64,000 bases of DNA, from NCBI GenBank assembly GCA_964573725.1, contig CAZNLJ010000017.1, positions 1 through 64,000 of the forward strand, read 5' to 3'. Positions 44,696 through 53,051 of this stretch are shown here, piece after piece; position 1 is the stretch's first letter; each line of letters opens with the position of its first letter. The DNA is from UBA6168 sp964573725. GTDB taxonomy: Bacteria; Bacteroidota; Bacteroidia; Chitinophagales; Saprospiraceae. A program made the translations under genes and the position numbers. Below the pieces are notes generated by a model. That model did no database searches, had not been told where the DNA came from, and saw nothing but the letters and a program-made list of their open reading frames with translations.

Positions 44696-46681
44696 ATGAC
44701 AACCAATCGGATTCGGTCTTTTCTTTCCTTCGGGACCTGGCCCGGACAACTGGCCTATTGGGTGGATTCCTTTCTGACGGGACTCCTCTGCTTCACCGGC
44801 TTCCGGCTCCTGCTGCTGGTGCAGGAACTGCCGCAACTGCGTTACCTGCCGCCCTGGGATGCCGCCTTGCGGATTCCGGAGGCATTCCTGACCGGCCTGC
44901 GTTTCGACGCGCAAGCCTCCGCCTGCATCATGGCCCTCCCGCTCGTCCTGTTGAGCCTCGACCATGTCTTCGGATGGCGTTCCGGCCGCTTGTACCGCAG
45001 CCTCGCCGTCCTCCTGTCCCTCGCTTATGCCGGCTGTTTCTTCATCAGCGCGGCGGACCTCCCCTATTTCCACCATTTCCATGCCCGGGTCACCACCTCC
45101 ATCCTCGTCTCCGCCGGCAACGAAGATTCCGACCTGCTGGGCGGGATGGTCTTTCGGGAATGGCGATACAGCTGGGTATTCCTGCCCCTCGGCCTGTTCA
45201 GCTATTTCTTCATCCGCCGACAGCAACGCTGGATGGAACGGCTGCGCCGGCAGGCCGGGCCGGCAGGCCGGCCCGGCCTGCGCTTCCCTGTCGCTTACGG
45301 ACTGACCGCCCTCGCCGCATGGGGCCAATTGTCTTTCCAGGCTCCCTTGCAGGCCCGGGACGCTTATGTATCGGATTACGGGCTGACCAACATGCTGGGA
45401 CTGAATCCCGTCGTCACCTTCGTCAGGAGCCTCCCGGAAGCGTTGGATCCGGCCCGCAGACAGGTCCGGTTCCTGCCCGATACATCGGCGCTCCACCACT
45501 GTCTGCCTTACCTCGGCCTTTCCGGGGACAACTTCGCGTTCGATTCGCCTGTTGCCAGGATGGTCGCCACGGACTCCTTTCCTTCCCCGCCGCCCAATGT
45601 CGTCCTGGTGCTCCTGGAAAGCATGAGCGCCCAAAAAATGGGGCGCTACGGCAACCCGAACGGCTTGACTCCCTTCCTGGACAGCCTCGCAACCGTCGGC
45701 TTGGCTTTCGACAGCGTCTTCTCCGCCGGCATCCATACTTTCGCCGGCATCTATGCCACGCTCTACGGCATGCCGGTCCTCCGACGCCAACACCCCCTGG
45801 AACAGGTGGACCAGATGGCCGGTTGGCCGAACGTCCTCCGGTCGATGGGCTACCGGACGGCCTATTTCACAACCCATGACGCCGCTTTCGACAATATCGG
45901 CCCCTTCCTCTCCGCCAACGGGTTCGACCGCATTTACGCAAAACCCGATTATCCGACGGACCGTGTCGTCGGCCCCATGGGCGTACCCGACGATTTCCTC
46001 TTCGAATTCGCCGGCCAGGTCATCGACGATATGGCCCGCACGGACCAACCTTTCTTCGTCACCCTGATGACCGGCAGCGACCACGGCCCGTATATCATCC
46101 CCGATTATTTCCAACCCCGACACGGGAACAAGACCTTGGGGGTCGTGGAATACGTCGACTGGTCCCTCCGCCGGCTGATGGAACGGTCCGCCCGACAGCC
46201 CTGGTTTTCCAATACCCTGTTCGTATTCGTGGCCGACCACGGTGCCGCCATCGACAAACGATACGACCTGCCCCTGAGCCTGGCGCACATCCCGCTCCTG
46301 TTTTACGCCCCTGCGCTCATCCCCGGCCCGAAGGCCGTGTCGGCGGTCGGTTCCCAACTGGATGTTTTCCCCACCGCCATGGGCTTACTCGGCCTTCCTT
46401 ACGTCAACAATACCTTCGGCATGGACCTCCTGCGCGAACCAAGGCCGTTCGCCTGCACCTATGCGGACGACAAATACGCGATCTTCGATACCGAATTCCT
46501 GATGCTGGCCCGGGAAAACGGCATCCACTCTCTTTACGCCTATCCTACCCGGCAGGTCGGGGACCACAAGGCGGCCTTACCCGACCGCTATCTCGACATG
46601 AAAAGGTTCGCGGAAAGTACTTTCCAAACAGCCCAGTGGCTTCGGCTTTCAGGCCGCAGCGGCATGCAGACGGCCCCCTGA
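44696..46681 (+). CDS. LTA synthase family sulfatase-like membrane enzyme
   Basis: The 661-residue protein has five N-terminal membrane helices (about 23-43, 72-90, 102-122, 158-175, 197-213) and a periplasmic alkaline-phosphatase-fold domain from about 300. Metal and catalytic residues visible are Glu308 in VVLVLLESMS, probable nucleophile Thr348 in SAGIHTFAGI, and Asp514-His515 in ADHG. Relatives move glycerol phosphate or phosphoethanolamine groups between lipids and glycans. Gram-negative members do not make true lipoteichoic acid, so the substrate is open. An 11-bp inverted repeat spans the stop codon. Confidence 0.88.
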   Translation: MTTNRIRSFLSFGTWPGQLAYWVDSFLTGLLCFTGFRLLLLVQELPQLRYLPPWDAALRIPEAFLTGLRFDAQASACIMALPLVLLSLDHVFGWRSGRLYRSLAVLLSLAYAGCFFISAADLPYFHHFHARVTTSILVSAGNEDSDLLGGMVFREWRYSWVFLPLGLFSYFFIRRQQRWMERLRRQAGPAGRPGLRFPVAYGLTALAAWGQLSFQAPLQARDAYVSDYGLTNMLGLNPVVTFVRSLPEALDPARRQVRFLPDTSALHHCLPYLGLSGDNFAFDSPVARMVATDSFPSPPPNVVLVLLESMSAQKMGRYGNPNGLTPFLDSLATVGLAFDSVFSAGIHTFAGIYATLYGMPVLRRQHPLEQVDQMAGWPNVLRSMGYRTAYFTTHDAAFDNIGPFLSANGFDRIYAKPDYPTDRVVGPMGVPDDFLFEFAGQVIDDMARTDQPFFVTLMTGSDHGPYIIPDYFQPRHGNKTLGVVEYVDWSLRRLMERSARQPWFSNTLFVFVADHGAAIDKRYDLPLSLAHIPLLFYAPALIPGPKAVSAVGSQLDVFPTAMGLLGLPYVNNTFGMDLLREPRPFACTYADDKYAIFDTEFLMLARENGIHSLYAYPTRQVGDHKAALPDRYLDMKRFAESTFQTAQWLRLSGRSGMQTAP

Positions 46682-46703
46682 CGGTTCGCCGAAGCCACCG
46701 GAC

Positions 46704-47807
46704 TCATACATCAAAGGTGATGGAAACGGCGGGCGTCACGGCATGCGCCTGGCAAGCGAGGATCAGGCCGCTGGCAATCTCCGTTTCGTCCAGGGCATAA
46801 CAGGCATCCATGCGGACTTCCCCGTCCAACACTTTCGCCATGCAGGTGGCGCAGGCACCGCTGGTGCAGGAATACGGGGCATCCCCGCCGGCATCGATGA
46901 CCGCGAACAGCAGGGTCTTGCCGGCAGGGACGTCGGTCTCATAGGTCTTTCCGTCCAGCACCGCCGTCAACCGGGTGCCCTCCGCTTTTTCCGCTCGTCC
47001 GGGCACCGGGGCACTGTCCGGCGGACTGAAATATTCCCGATGGATATGCCGCTTGTCCACACCCGAGTCGGCCAAGGCCTTTTCCACCGAAGCGATCATG
47101 TTCCCAGGACCGCACACGAAATACTCGGACACCTTGTGCCGCGGCGGATTCTCCGCCAGCCATTGCGACAGTTCCCTGGCCCCGATCCGGCCGGTCCGGC
47201 CCGCCCATGACAACCTGCCTTTGGAAAACAAACCACCGAGCCCTTTCGACTTCTCCCGCCGGGGCTGACTCAGGATATGCTCCACCGACAGCTGGCCTTC
47301 GAACCGACGGGAAAGCACCTCCAGCTGCTCCCGGAAGATGATGTCCTCCTCCGTCCGGCTGCCATACAGCAGGAACACATAACTCATCGGCTCCCGCTCC
47401 AGGATGGTCTTCAAGATGGACAACAAGGGAGTGATCCCGCTGCCGGCCCCTATCAGGTAATAATTCTTCTGCTGCTCGTCCGACAAGGGTGTGTGGAACC
47501 GACCTTCCGGCCCCATGACCTCGACCTCGTCCCCCGCCGCCAGGTTGTCGTGGATCCATCCGGACACCTTTCCCCCCTTGACCTTCTTCACCGTGATGGC
47601 CAGGCCATCCTCCAGCGGACTGCTGCTCATCGAATACGAACGCCGCTCCTCCTGCCCGGCCAGCTGGAACCGGAGGGTGACGTATTGTCCTTGGGTGTAT
47701 GTGAACGCCGCTTTCAGGTCGTCCGGAATCCCGAAGCGCAAGGTGACCGTATCGGCTGTCTCCCGGGTCACGGACCGGATCGGCAACTTATGAAAAGAAT
47801 GATGCAT
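46704..47807 (-). CDS. PaaE-like ferredoxin reductase with 2Fe-2S domain
   Basis: The 367-residue flavoprotein has an FAD-binding barrel (about 5-105, RSYSMSSS), an NAD(P)-binding domain (about 112-260, LIGAGSGITPLLSIL and VCGPGNM) and a C-terminal plant-type 2Fe-2S ferredoxin domain with Cys314, Cys319, Cys322 and Cys352. It passes electrons from NAD(P)H to an oxygenase or other acceptor. No oxygenase gene is nearby, so this is a general or detached reductase rather than proven phenylacetate catabolism. The frame extends to 48191, but MHHSFHKLPI at 47807 is the family start. Confidence 0.9.
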   Translation of the reverse strand: MHHSFHKLPIRSVTRETADTVTLRFGIPDDLKAAFTYTQGQYVTLRFQLAGQEERRSYSMSSSPLEDGLAITVKKVKGGKVSGWIHDNLAAGDEVEVMGPEGRFHTPLSDEQQKNYYLIGAGSGITPLLSILKTILEREPMSYVFLLYGSRTEEDIIFREQLEVLSRRFEGQLSVEHILSQPRREKSKGLGGLFSKGRLSWAGRTGRIGARELSQWLAENPPRHKVSEYFVCGPGNMIASVEKALADSGVDKRHIHREYFSPPDSAPVPGRAEKAEGTRLTAVLDGKTYETDVPAGKTLLFAVIDAGGDAPYSCTSGACATCMAKVLDGEVRMDACYALDETEIASGLILACQAHAVTPAVSITFDV

Positions 47808-48291
47808 AACGAATAACGGATGGTTGAATGACTTTTCCCGCAGGCCCCGCGCAGCTGTCGATGTCCGCCGGTGACCGGCCACCTTCGGCCGCCTTACGGT
47901 CGGGTGCTCCGGAAAACCTATAATACAGTCATCCCGCGGATATGTTTGATAAAAAATGAAAAAAGCTACGATCCGCATGGTCAGCGTACCGGCCCTGCCG
48001 CAAAGCACCGGGAAAGCGTGCACGCCCCCCGGTGACGACCCGGAAAACCAGGCTGTTCGTACCATCCGTCCTTTTCTTGCGTACACGCCGACGGCAAGGG
48101 TCCTCAACGCCGCAATACGACCGGTGTCCCGGGAAACCTTCCCCACCTTTGTCCCTGCAGGGAGGGCCCGGAGGCAGGATAGGTTTTCCACTCCCCCCTA
48201 AATACCTAACTTTGCGGGAAAAACCGGATTTTTTGGCGGAAGCCGGCGGAACCGGTTGCGAACAGCCGCTTCCCTCCATACCAGCACGGAT
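47808..48291. other. Divergent intergenic region reductase/HAD
   Basis: These 484 bp contain a clear -7 box for the HAD gene at 48207 and a weak TAGGTTTT (47920-47913) for the reductase. I see no gene in it. Confidence 0.5.
48207..48214 (+). promoter_or_regulatory. Candidate -7 box for the HAD gene
   Basis: TAACTTTG matches TAnnTTTG exactly, 78 bp before the ATG; a TTTT tract lies about 20 bp upstream. Confidence 0.45.
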
Positions 48292-49146
48292 ATGTACACC
48301 CAAAGTTCATTCCTCGACATCGCCGACACCTTCAAGGCGGTATTCCTCGATTCCTACGGCGTGGTCAAGAACTACAAGGGTCTGATTAACGGCGTGTCGG
48401 ACACCATCGATGCGCTGCGGGACCGGGGCATCCACCTGCGTATCCTGACCAACGACGCTTCCCGCAGCCAGGAACAGCAATTCCACAATTTCCAACAGCT
48501 GGGATTGCACAACCTCCGGCAGGACGAGATCATCACCTCCGGTATGCTTGCCCGCAACTTCCTGCAGCACAAGATAATCCGAGGAAAAATAGCCTATCTG
48601 GGCACAGAAAACGCGGCAGCTTACATCCTGGAATCCGGCTTCCCCTCCATCCCGGTCCGGGAAGTGGACCTGCAGGACATCGATGATATCGCCGGCTTCG
48701 CATTCCTGGATGACGAGGGATTCGATTGGAACAAGGACATCAACAAGACCGTCAACCTGATCAACCGCAAGAACATACCGGTCATCGTGGCCAACTCGGA
48801 CAAGGTGTATCCGGTGTCGCGCAACGATGTCGCGATTGCGACCGGCAGCATCGCCCAACTGGTGGAAAGCATCCTGAACCGCAAGTTCATCCATTTCGGG
48901 AAACCGGATTCGCAGATGTTCATGTACGCTTACGACGACTTGGTCCGCTGTGCCGGCATGGTCGACCGACAGGACATCCTCATGGTCGGCGACACCCTCC
49001 ACACGGATATTCTCGGTGGGAACAAGTTCGGCCTCAAGACCTTGCTGGTACTCAGCGGCAACACCAGCCAGGAAATGGCCGACATCCACATCCGTGCCAC
49101 CGGCATCATTCCCGATTTCATCGCCCCTTCCATCGCCGCCCGCTGA
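48292..49146 (+). CDS. HAD class IIA hydrolase (NagD/TIGR01459-like)
   Basis: The 284-residue protein has a HAD core with nucleophile Asp20 in VFLDSYGVV, motif II in LRILTNDASRS, motif III near HFGKPDSQMF and motif IV LMVGDTLHTDILGGNKFG. The usual second aspartate of motif I (DxD) is Tyr22; class IIA members with an aromatic residue here are known. Phosphatase substrate is unknown; sugar or nucleotide phosphates are typical. The stop lies only 15 bp from the convergent cytochrome gene. Confidence 0.88.
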   Translation: MYTQSSFLDIADTFKAVFLDSYGVVKNYKGLINGVSDTIDALRDRGIHLRILTNDASRSQEQQFHNFQQLGLHNLRQDEIITSGMLARNFLQHKIIRGKIAYLGTENAAAYILESGFPSIPVREVDLQDIDDIAGFAFLDDEGFDWNKDINKTVNLINRKNIPVIVANSDKVYPVSRNDVAIATGSIAQLVESILNRKFIHFGKPDSQMFMYAYDDLVRCAGMVDRQDILMVGDTLHTDILGGNKFGLKTLLVLSGNTSQEMADIHIRATGIIPDFIAPSIAAR

Positions 49147-49161
49147 ACCGACGGGGGCGGC

Positions 49162-50202
49162 CTATCGGCCAAGCGCTTCCTGCCGGATGTATGCCCGGAG
49201 GTCCTCCAACATCTGTTCACTCATCTTTTCCTCCGTGTAATGCGGCATGTAGGCCTTTTTCCAGGGAATCGGCGGTGTGCCGTAGCGGGCCACCTGGTAC
49301 ACCGAGTACCGGGAGTATGTCGGGAAATGCCGGTGCAGAAAGCGGAAGGACAAATCGGAATGGTCCAGTTTGAAGAAGGCGTAACGTTTTTCCGCGTGGC
49401 AGTGGAGGCAGCTCCGTTCATAGAGCAATTTACCGGTGGCGGGGTCTCCCTGGGTCGGGAAGCCTGTCTTACGGTCGGCCGGCGGGTCGAGGAAAGTCGC
49501 CGGCATCCCGGACAGGTATTTCGATTTGAGCAGGTTGATGGCTGCCGGCCGTTCGCTTTCATGGCCGGGTTGGAGCGCGGATTGCAGCTGCTGCCGTTCC
49601 CGGTCGCTGAGCCGCAGGTCGTCGAGGGCCAGTCCGATGTCCCACAGGGCGGCCAGTACCGACTCCATTTCCCAATCGGCCAGGGGCCTTCCCTGGGCAC
49701 ATTCCGTGGCACACAACTGGATGGCCTCCCGCAGGTTTTCCTGGGCGGCCTTGACCAGGTCGCCATATTTCCGGTAATAATCGCCGTTGTAAAAATACCG
49801 CCGGTCCACGATGCCGTACAAGGCACTGCCCTGGAGAAAGGGCAATCCGTTTTCAGCTGCATACCGAAGCCTGCCCATGGGATCGGTCCGGGAAAGGTCC
49901 GGTTCGTCCCGCCGGATGTTGTGGCAGGAGGTACAGACGAAATGGCGGCTCACCCGGGCGGTGGGCTCCCCGCCCGGTCCGGTCGTCTGCCCGTAACGGA
50001 TGATTTCCAACCCTTTGGCGGGATCGACACCCGGGAGGGAATAATCCGGCAGGTGCGGCGCCGCGGCATCGCCCAGTTGCACCAGGATATCCGCTACGGC
50101 CGTACGGTCCTCATCCGGCGGGGAAAAAGCGGGACCATGCCCGGTGAACCCCGGCAGGAGGGAAATGGCCAGCGTGGCCCCTACAAGTATGTATGCTTTC
50201 AT
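49162..50202 (-). CDS. Exported dihaem cytochrome c
   Basis: The 346-residue protein has a signal peptide (MKAYILVGATLAISLLPGF) and two haem c motifs, CTSCH (90-94) and CLHCH (265-269), far apart as in two cytochrome domains. It is periplasmic and probably carries electrons. It is last of three genes that also encode a DUF5777 barrel protein and a lipoprotein with an atypical haem motif, spaced 79 and about 53 bp apart. The long frame reaches 50412, but the start at 50202 gives the signal peptide. Confidence 0.88.
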   Translation of the reverse strand: MKAYILVGATLAISLLPGFTGHGPAFSPPDEDRTAVADILVQLGDAAAPHLPDYSLPGVDPAKGLEIIRYGQTTGPGGEPTARVSRHFVCTSCHNIRRDEPDLSRTDPMGRLRYAAENGLPFLQGSALYGIVDRRYFYNGDYYRKYGDLVKAAQENLREAIQLCATECAQGRPLADWEMESVLAALWDIGLALDDLRLSDRERQQLQSALQPGHESERPAAINLLKSKYLSGMPATFLDPPADRKTGFPTQGDPATGKLLYERSCLHCHAEKRYAFFKLDHSDLSFRFLHRHFPTYSRYSVYQVARYGTPPIPWKKAYMPHYTEEKMSEQMLEDLRAYIRQEALGR

Positions 50203-50281
50203 CTCATCGTAATTGCGACCGAAATCCCAAGATCCTGTATCCGACGGCCGACGGGACCGGCAGGCTTCCGGCTCCGTCGCC

Positions 50282-51154
50282 TCAACGGTTGAACAAGCGG
50301 GAAATGGTGAACCCAATCCGAAATTGGCCGTCCGACCAATCCGACCTGGTATACGGGAGGTAGTCCGTCGGCATGATCCCGGTAGCGTTGGTGAAATTGA
50401 GCTGGAAAACATGCCCGCCCGTATCGAATTCGAAACCCAAACCGAGCGGCAGCCGGTAGTTGTCTCCCGTCGGCCGGTCGAAAGGGGCCTGGGCGCCGTT
50501 CAGCGGCACGGCCGCCTCCCCGATGAGTCCCAGGACACGGGATAGTTGCCAGCGCCAGGACAAACCGGCATGGAACAGGTCGTTGACATCACCCGACGGC
50601 ACCACGTTCCGGTGCGTGACCCCGCCCGCCAATTGCAGCGAGAAACGCTCCGTGAAGCGGCGCGCCGCCATCAGGCTGACATGGTGGACCAAACGGTGCG
50701 GGAACACCTCGAAGTAATTGATGCTGGAGGGATCGGCCGAACTTCCCGCCGTGGAGGCCGTGGAAAGGCCGAACAGGGCGACCGTCAGGGGCGCGCCCCG
50801 ATGCCCTTGGCTCAGGCACCGCCATTTCAGGGACGTACTGACCAGTTGCCGCAAAGGTCCCGCCCCCTTGGAACGGGCTACCCCGAATGTCAGCTGGTCC
50901 GTAAAGCCGTACTCAAACCCGAAGGCGACATCCGAAGCGTTCTCAAGCCCGTAGAGGGTGGGCCACCCGCCGGCATCCCCGGCAATATCCCCGAAGCGAT
51001 GCACAATCCGGGCATCAAGTTTCCGCGTCGGCAATGTCTCCACCGAAGGGCTGTTGATGACCCACCGGTCGCGGAAAGTCCGGAACATCGGCAACTGCCC
51101 GTGTACGGCGAAGGTCATGGCCAATCCAGCCAACAGCATAGGAAACCTTTTCAT
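50282..51154 (-). CDS. DUF5777 outer-membrane beta-barrel protein
   Basis: The 290-residue protein has a signal peptide (to about FAVHGQ) and the DUF5777 opening TLPTRKLDARIVHRFGD. Alternating barrel strands follow to IGFTISRLFNR. The family is found in Bacteroidota next to cytochrome c-type genes. Its function is not established; a porin or an electron-conduit barrel are possibilities. It is the middle gene of the cytochrome operon. Confidence 0.85.
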   Translation of the reverse strand: MKRFPMLLAGLAMTFAVHGQLPMFRTFRDRWVINSPSVETLPTRKLDARIVHRFGDIAGDAGGWPTLYGLENASDVAFGFEYGFTDQLTFGVARSKGAGPLRQLVSTSLKWRCLSQGHRGAPLTVALFGLSTASTAGSSADPSSINYFEVFPHRLVHHVSLMAARRFTERFSLQLAGGVTHRNVVPSGDVNDLFHAGLSWRWQLSRVLGLIGEAAVPLNGAQAPFDRPTGDNYRLPLGLGFEFDTGGHVFQLNFTNATGIMPTDYLPYTRSDWSDGQFRIGFTISRLFNR

Positions 51155-51207
51155 AAGAAATCAAATTTTCTTCCCGAATCCCGTCCGGACGGACGGCGGA
51201 CCGCCCC

Positions 51208-51624
51208 CTATTCCGGGTATCCCTCGAGCAACCAACATTGCAGGACCTGGAATTCCCGTTCCGTCAGGTCGTCCTGGCGGGATTCCACATACACGGAACG
51301 GTCGGGCGGCATCCCGACGACGGGGTCGTCCTGCCGGTTGATGACCCGCTCCTGGAACGAACCGCTCGCCAGGTGCGGCAAAATACCTTGGTACCCGGTG
51401 TAATCCCCCGGCCCGATCCCCGTTCCGCCGTCGTGACAACCCGCATAGGAACAGGTGTTGTCGATGACCGTGCGGACGCCGTTCCCATAAGTGGTCACGC
51501 TGACGGTATCACAATAGGCGGGCCTCGTCGGCGGCGGCAACTCATCGCTGGTACAAGCCTGCCAAGTCAGCGACCAAGACATGGCCGCTACAAGAAGAAC
51601 GGCTCCCAAGATTCCCTGTTTCAT
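51208..51624 (-). CDS. Lipoprotein with CX4CH haem-like motif
   Basis: The 138-residue protein has a lipoprotein signal ending at WQAC (Cys24) and a single candidate haem attachment site with four residues between the cysteines (Cys58, Cys63-His64, in NTCSYAGCHDGG). A later MPP segment supplies a possible axial Met, and REFQVLQCWLLEGYPE closes the chain. This resembles the short cytochrome-like domain of surface or outer-membrane electron-transfer loci. The upstream frame (to 51702) is not needed. It heads the operon and has an exact -7 box 26 bp upstream. Confidence 0.82.
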   Translation of the reverse strand: MKQGILGAVLLVAAMSWSLTWQACTSDELPPPTRPAYCDTVSVTTYGNGVRTVIDNTCSYAGCHDGGTGIGPGDYTGYQGILPHLASGSFQERVINRQDDPVVGMPPDRSVYVESRQDDLTEREFQVLQCWLLEGYPE

Positions 51625-51649
51625 CTTTCCATCGGTTATTGTGTGTGGA

Positions 51650-51657
51650 CAAATGTA
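51650..51657 (-). promoter_or_regulatory. Candidate -7 box for the cytochrome operon
   Basis: TACATTTG on the minus strand matches TAnnTTTG exactly, 26 bp upstream of the first gene; no -33 TTG is evident. Confidence 0.5.
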
Positions 51658-51813
51658 GGCATTCCCATGGAGCTTCCGCCTCCGGACAACCGCTGTTCCC
51701 AAGCATTTGTCTTCCCGGATGCCGGCCGGCGGACCAGACCGCCCCCATTTTTTATCCCCGGGCGCGTCGAACTTTCATTTCCCTTGTTTGTACTTAGTTA
51801 AGGCTCGTTTGAA

Positions 51814-51821
51814 TAATTTTG
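51814..51821 (+). promoter_or_regulatory. Candidate -7 box for the bacilliredoxin gene
   Basis: TAATTTTG matches TAnnTTTG exactly, 30 bp before the ATG, with TTAG about 19 bp upstream. Confidence 0.5.
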
Positions 51822-51851
51822 CGCAATATTCCATCCATCAACTTTAACACT

Positions 51852-52265
51852 ATGTATCCGATACAACTGACCGCACCCATGGCGCAGGAACTCCACAACA
51901 TGGGATTCGAAAGCCTTTCGTCCGCCGATGCCGTGGAGACGGCCCTCGAGCAGCAGGACGGCACCACCCTGGTAGTGGTCAACTCCGTCTGCGGCTGCGC
52001 CGCCGCCAACGCCCGCCCCGGGGTCCGCATGTCCCTCGACAGCGGCAAACGGCCGGACAAACTGGTCACCGTATTCGCCGGTGTCGACCGGGAGGCCACG
52101 GAAAAAGCCAGGGAATACCTGCTGCCTTACCCGCCTTCCTCTCCTTCCATCGCCCTGTTCAAGGACGGCAGGCTGGTCCATTTCCTCGAACGGCACCACA
52201 TCGAGGGCCGCAGTGCGGACATCATCGCCGCCAATCTCCGCATGGCTTACGACCGTTTCTGCTGA
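51852..52265 (+). CDS. Bacilliredoxin (BrxA/BrxB family)
   Basis: The 137-residue thioredoxin-like protein has the family CGC active site (Cys47-Gly-Cys49 in NSVCGCAAANARPG). Bacilliredoxins remove bacillithiol from protein thiols in Firmicutes and other bacteria, and related redox roles are likely here. Length and motif position are typical. The frame opens at 51819, but MYPIQLTAPM at 51852 is the family start. It is a single gene with its own promoter and a downstream hairpin. Confidence 0.92.
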   Translation: MYPIQLTAPMAQELHNMGFESLSSADAVETALEQQDGTTLVVVNSVCGCAAANARPGVRMSLDSGKRPDKLVTVFAGVDREATEKAREYLLPYPPSSPSIALFKDGRLVHFLERHHIEGRSADIIAANLRMAYDRFC

Positions 52266-52315
52266 ACCCCGCCGGATGGCGACCGCGACAGGCCGCCGAA
52301 ACGCCCTCCCCCTGC

Positions 52316-52349
52316 GGAGCAAGGGACGCCCCGCGCGCTCCCTTGCTCC
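52316..52349. terminator. Hairpin between convergent brx and lysE genes
   Basis: A perfect 11-bp stem (52316-52326 with 52339-52349) with a 12-nt GC-rich loop lies midway between the convergent stops. There is no T-run. Confidence 0.55.
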
Positions 52350-52390
52350 CTCCGGGCAGCCCCTTTCCCGGCGAACAAGCCGCAGGGAAC

Positions 52391-53005
52391 TCAGTATAGT
52401 TTGTAAAGCTGGAACAATCCGAACAAGACGAGTGCCATTCCGATGAACTTGTTCACCCATCTGGTGACAAGCGCCGATTTGCTGAGTATCTTCTCTCCCA
52501 ACAGGGCATATCCCGTCAACAAGGTAAACGTACCCGCCATCGTCCCGACGCTGAAAGCCAGCACATACTGGTTTTCCCGCACCAACCAGCCGTTCGCCGC
52601 CAAGAGGGTTCCGTAAAAAATCCAAAACGGAATGACCATCAGGTTCAGGGAGCTGATCAGCATCCCTTTGAAAAATTCGTTTCGACGCCGCCCCGCCGGT
52701 TCTCCCGCCGGCACCACCCCGGCCGGCCGGGCAAAAAACAGGAAATACCCGCCGGCCGACAGGAAGGCGACCGCCGCAATCCATTGGAAAATCCGTTCCA
52801 CACCGGGCGCATCCGTGAACAACCAAGTGAACTTGACGGCGACGAACACCTGGAAGAATTCCACCAAGGCCGCTCCGAAGGCTGCCCACAAGGCATAGCG
52901 GAGCCCTTTGCGGATGGCCGTCTGGGCAACCATCATGTTGATCATCCCGAATGGGAGGGAACCGATGAAACTGATACCGTATGCAATCAGGAAATGTGTG
53001 ATCAC
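52391..53005 (-). CDS. LysE/RhtB family exporter
   Basis: The 204-residue membrane protein has six helices and the LysE opening ISFIGSLPFGMINMMVAQTAI, with a long cytoplasmic loop after the third helix. The family exports amino acids or small metabolites. It lies 46 bp downstream of the ATP-grasp ligase gene in the same direction, so it may export that enzyme's product. Substrate is unknown. Confidence 0.85.
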   Translation of the reverse strand: MITHFLIAYGISFIGSLPFGMINMMVAQTAIRKGLRYALWAAFGAALVEFFQVFVAVKFTWLFTDAPGVERIFQWIAAVAFLSAGGYFLFFARPAGVVPAGEPAGRRRNEFFKGMLISSLNLMVIPFWIFYGTLLAANGWLVRENQYVLAFSVGTMAGTFTLLTGYALLGEKILSKSALVTRWVNKFIGMALVLFGLFQLYKLY

Positions 53006-53051
53006 TGTCTTGGGCGCTGTAATTCCGAATCGGGGCGTACGGTGCCGGTAT

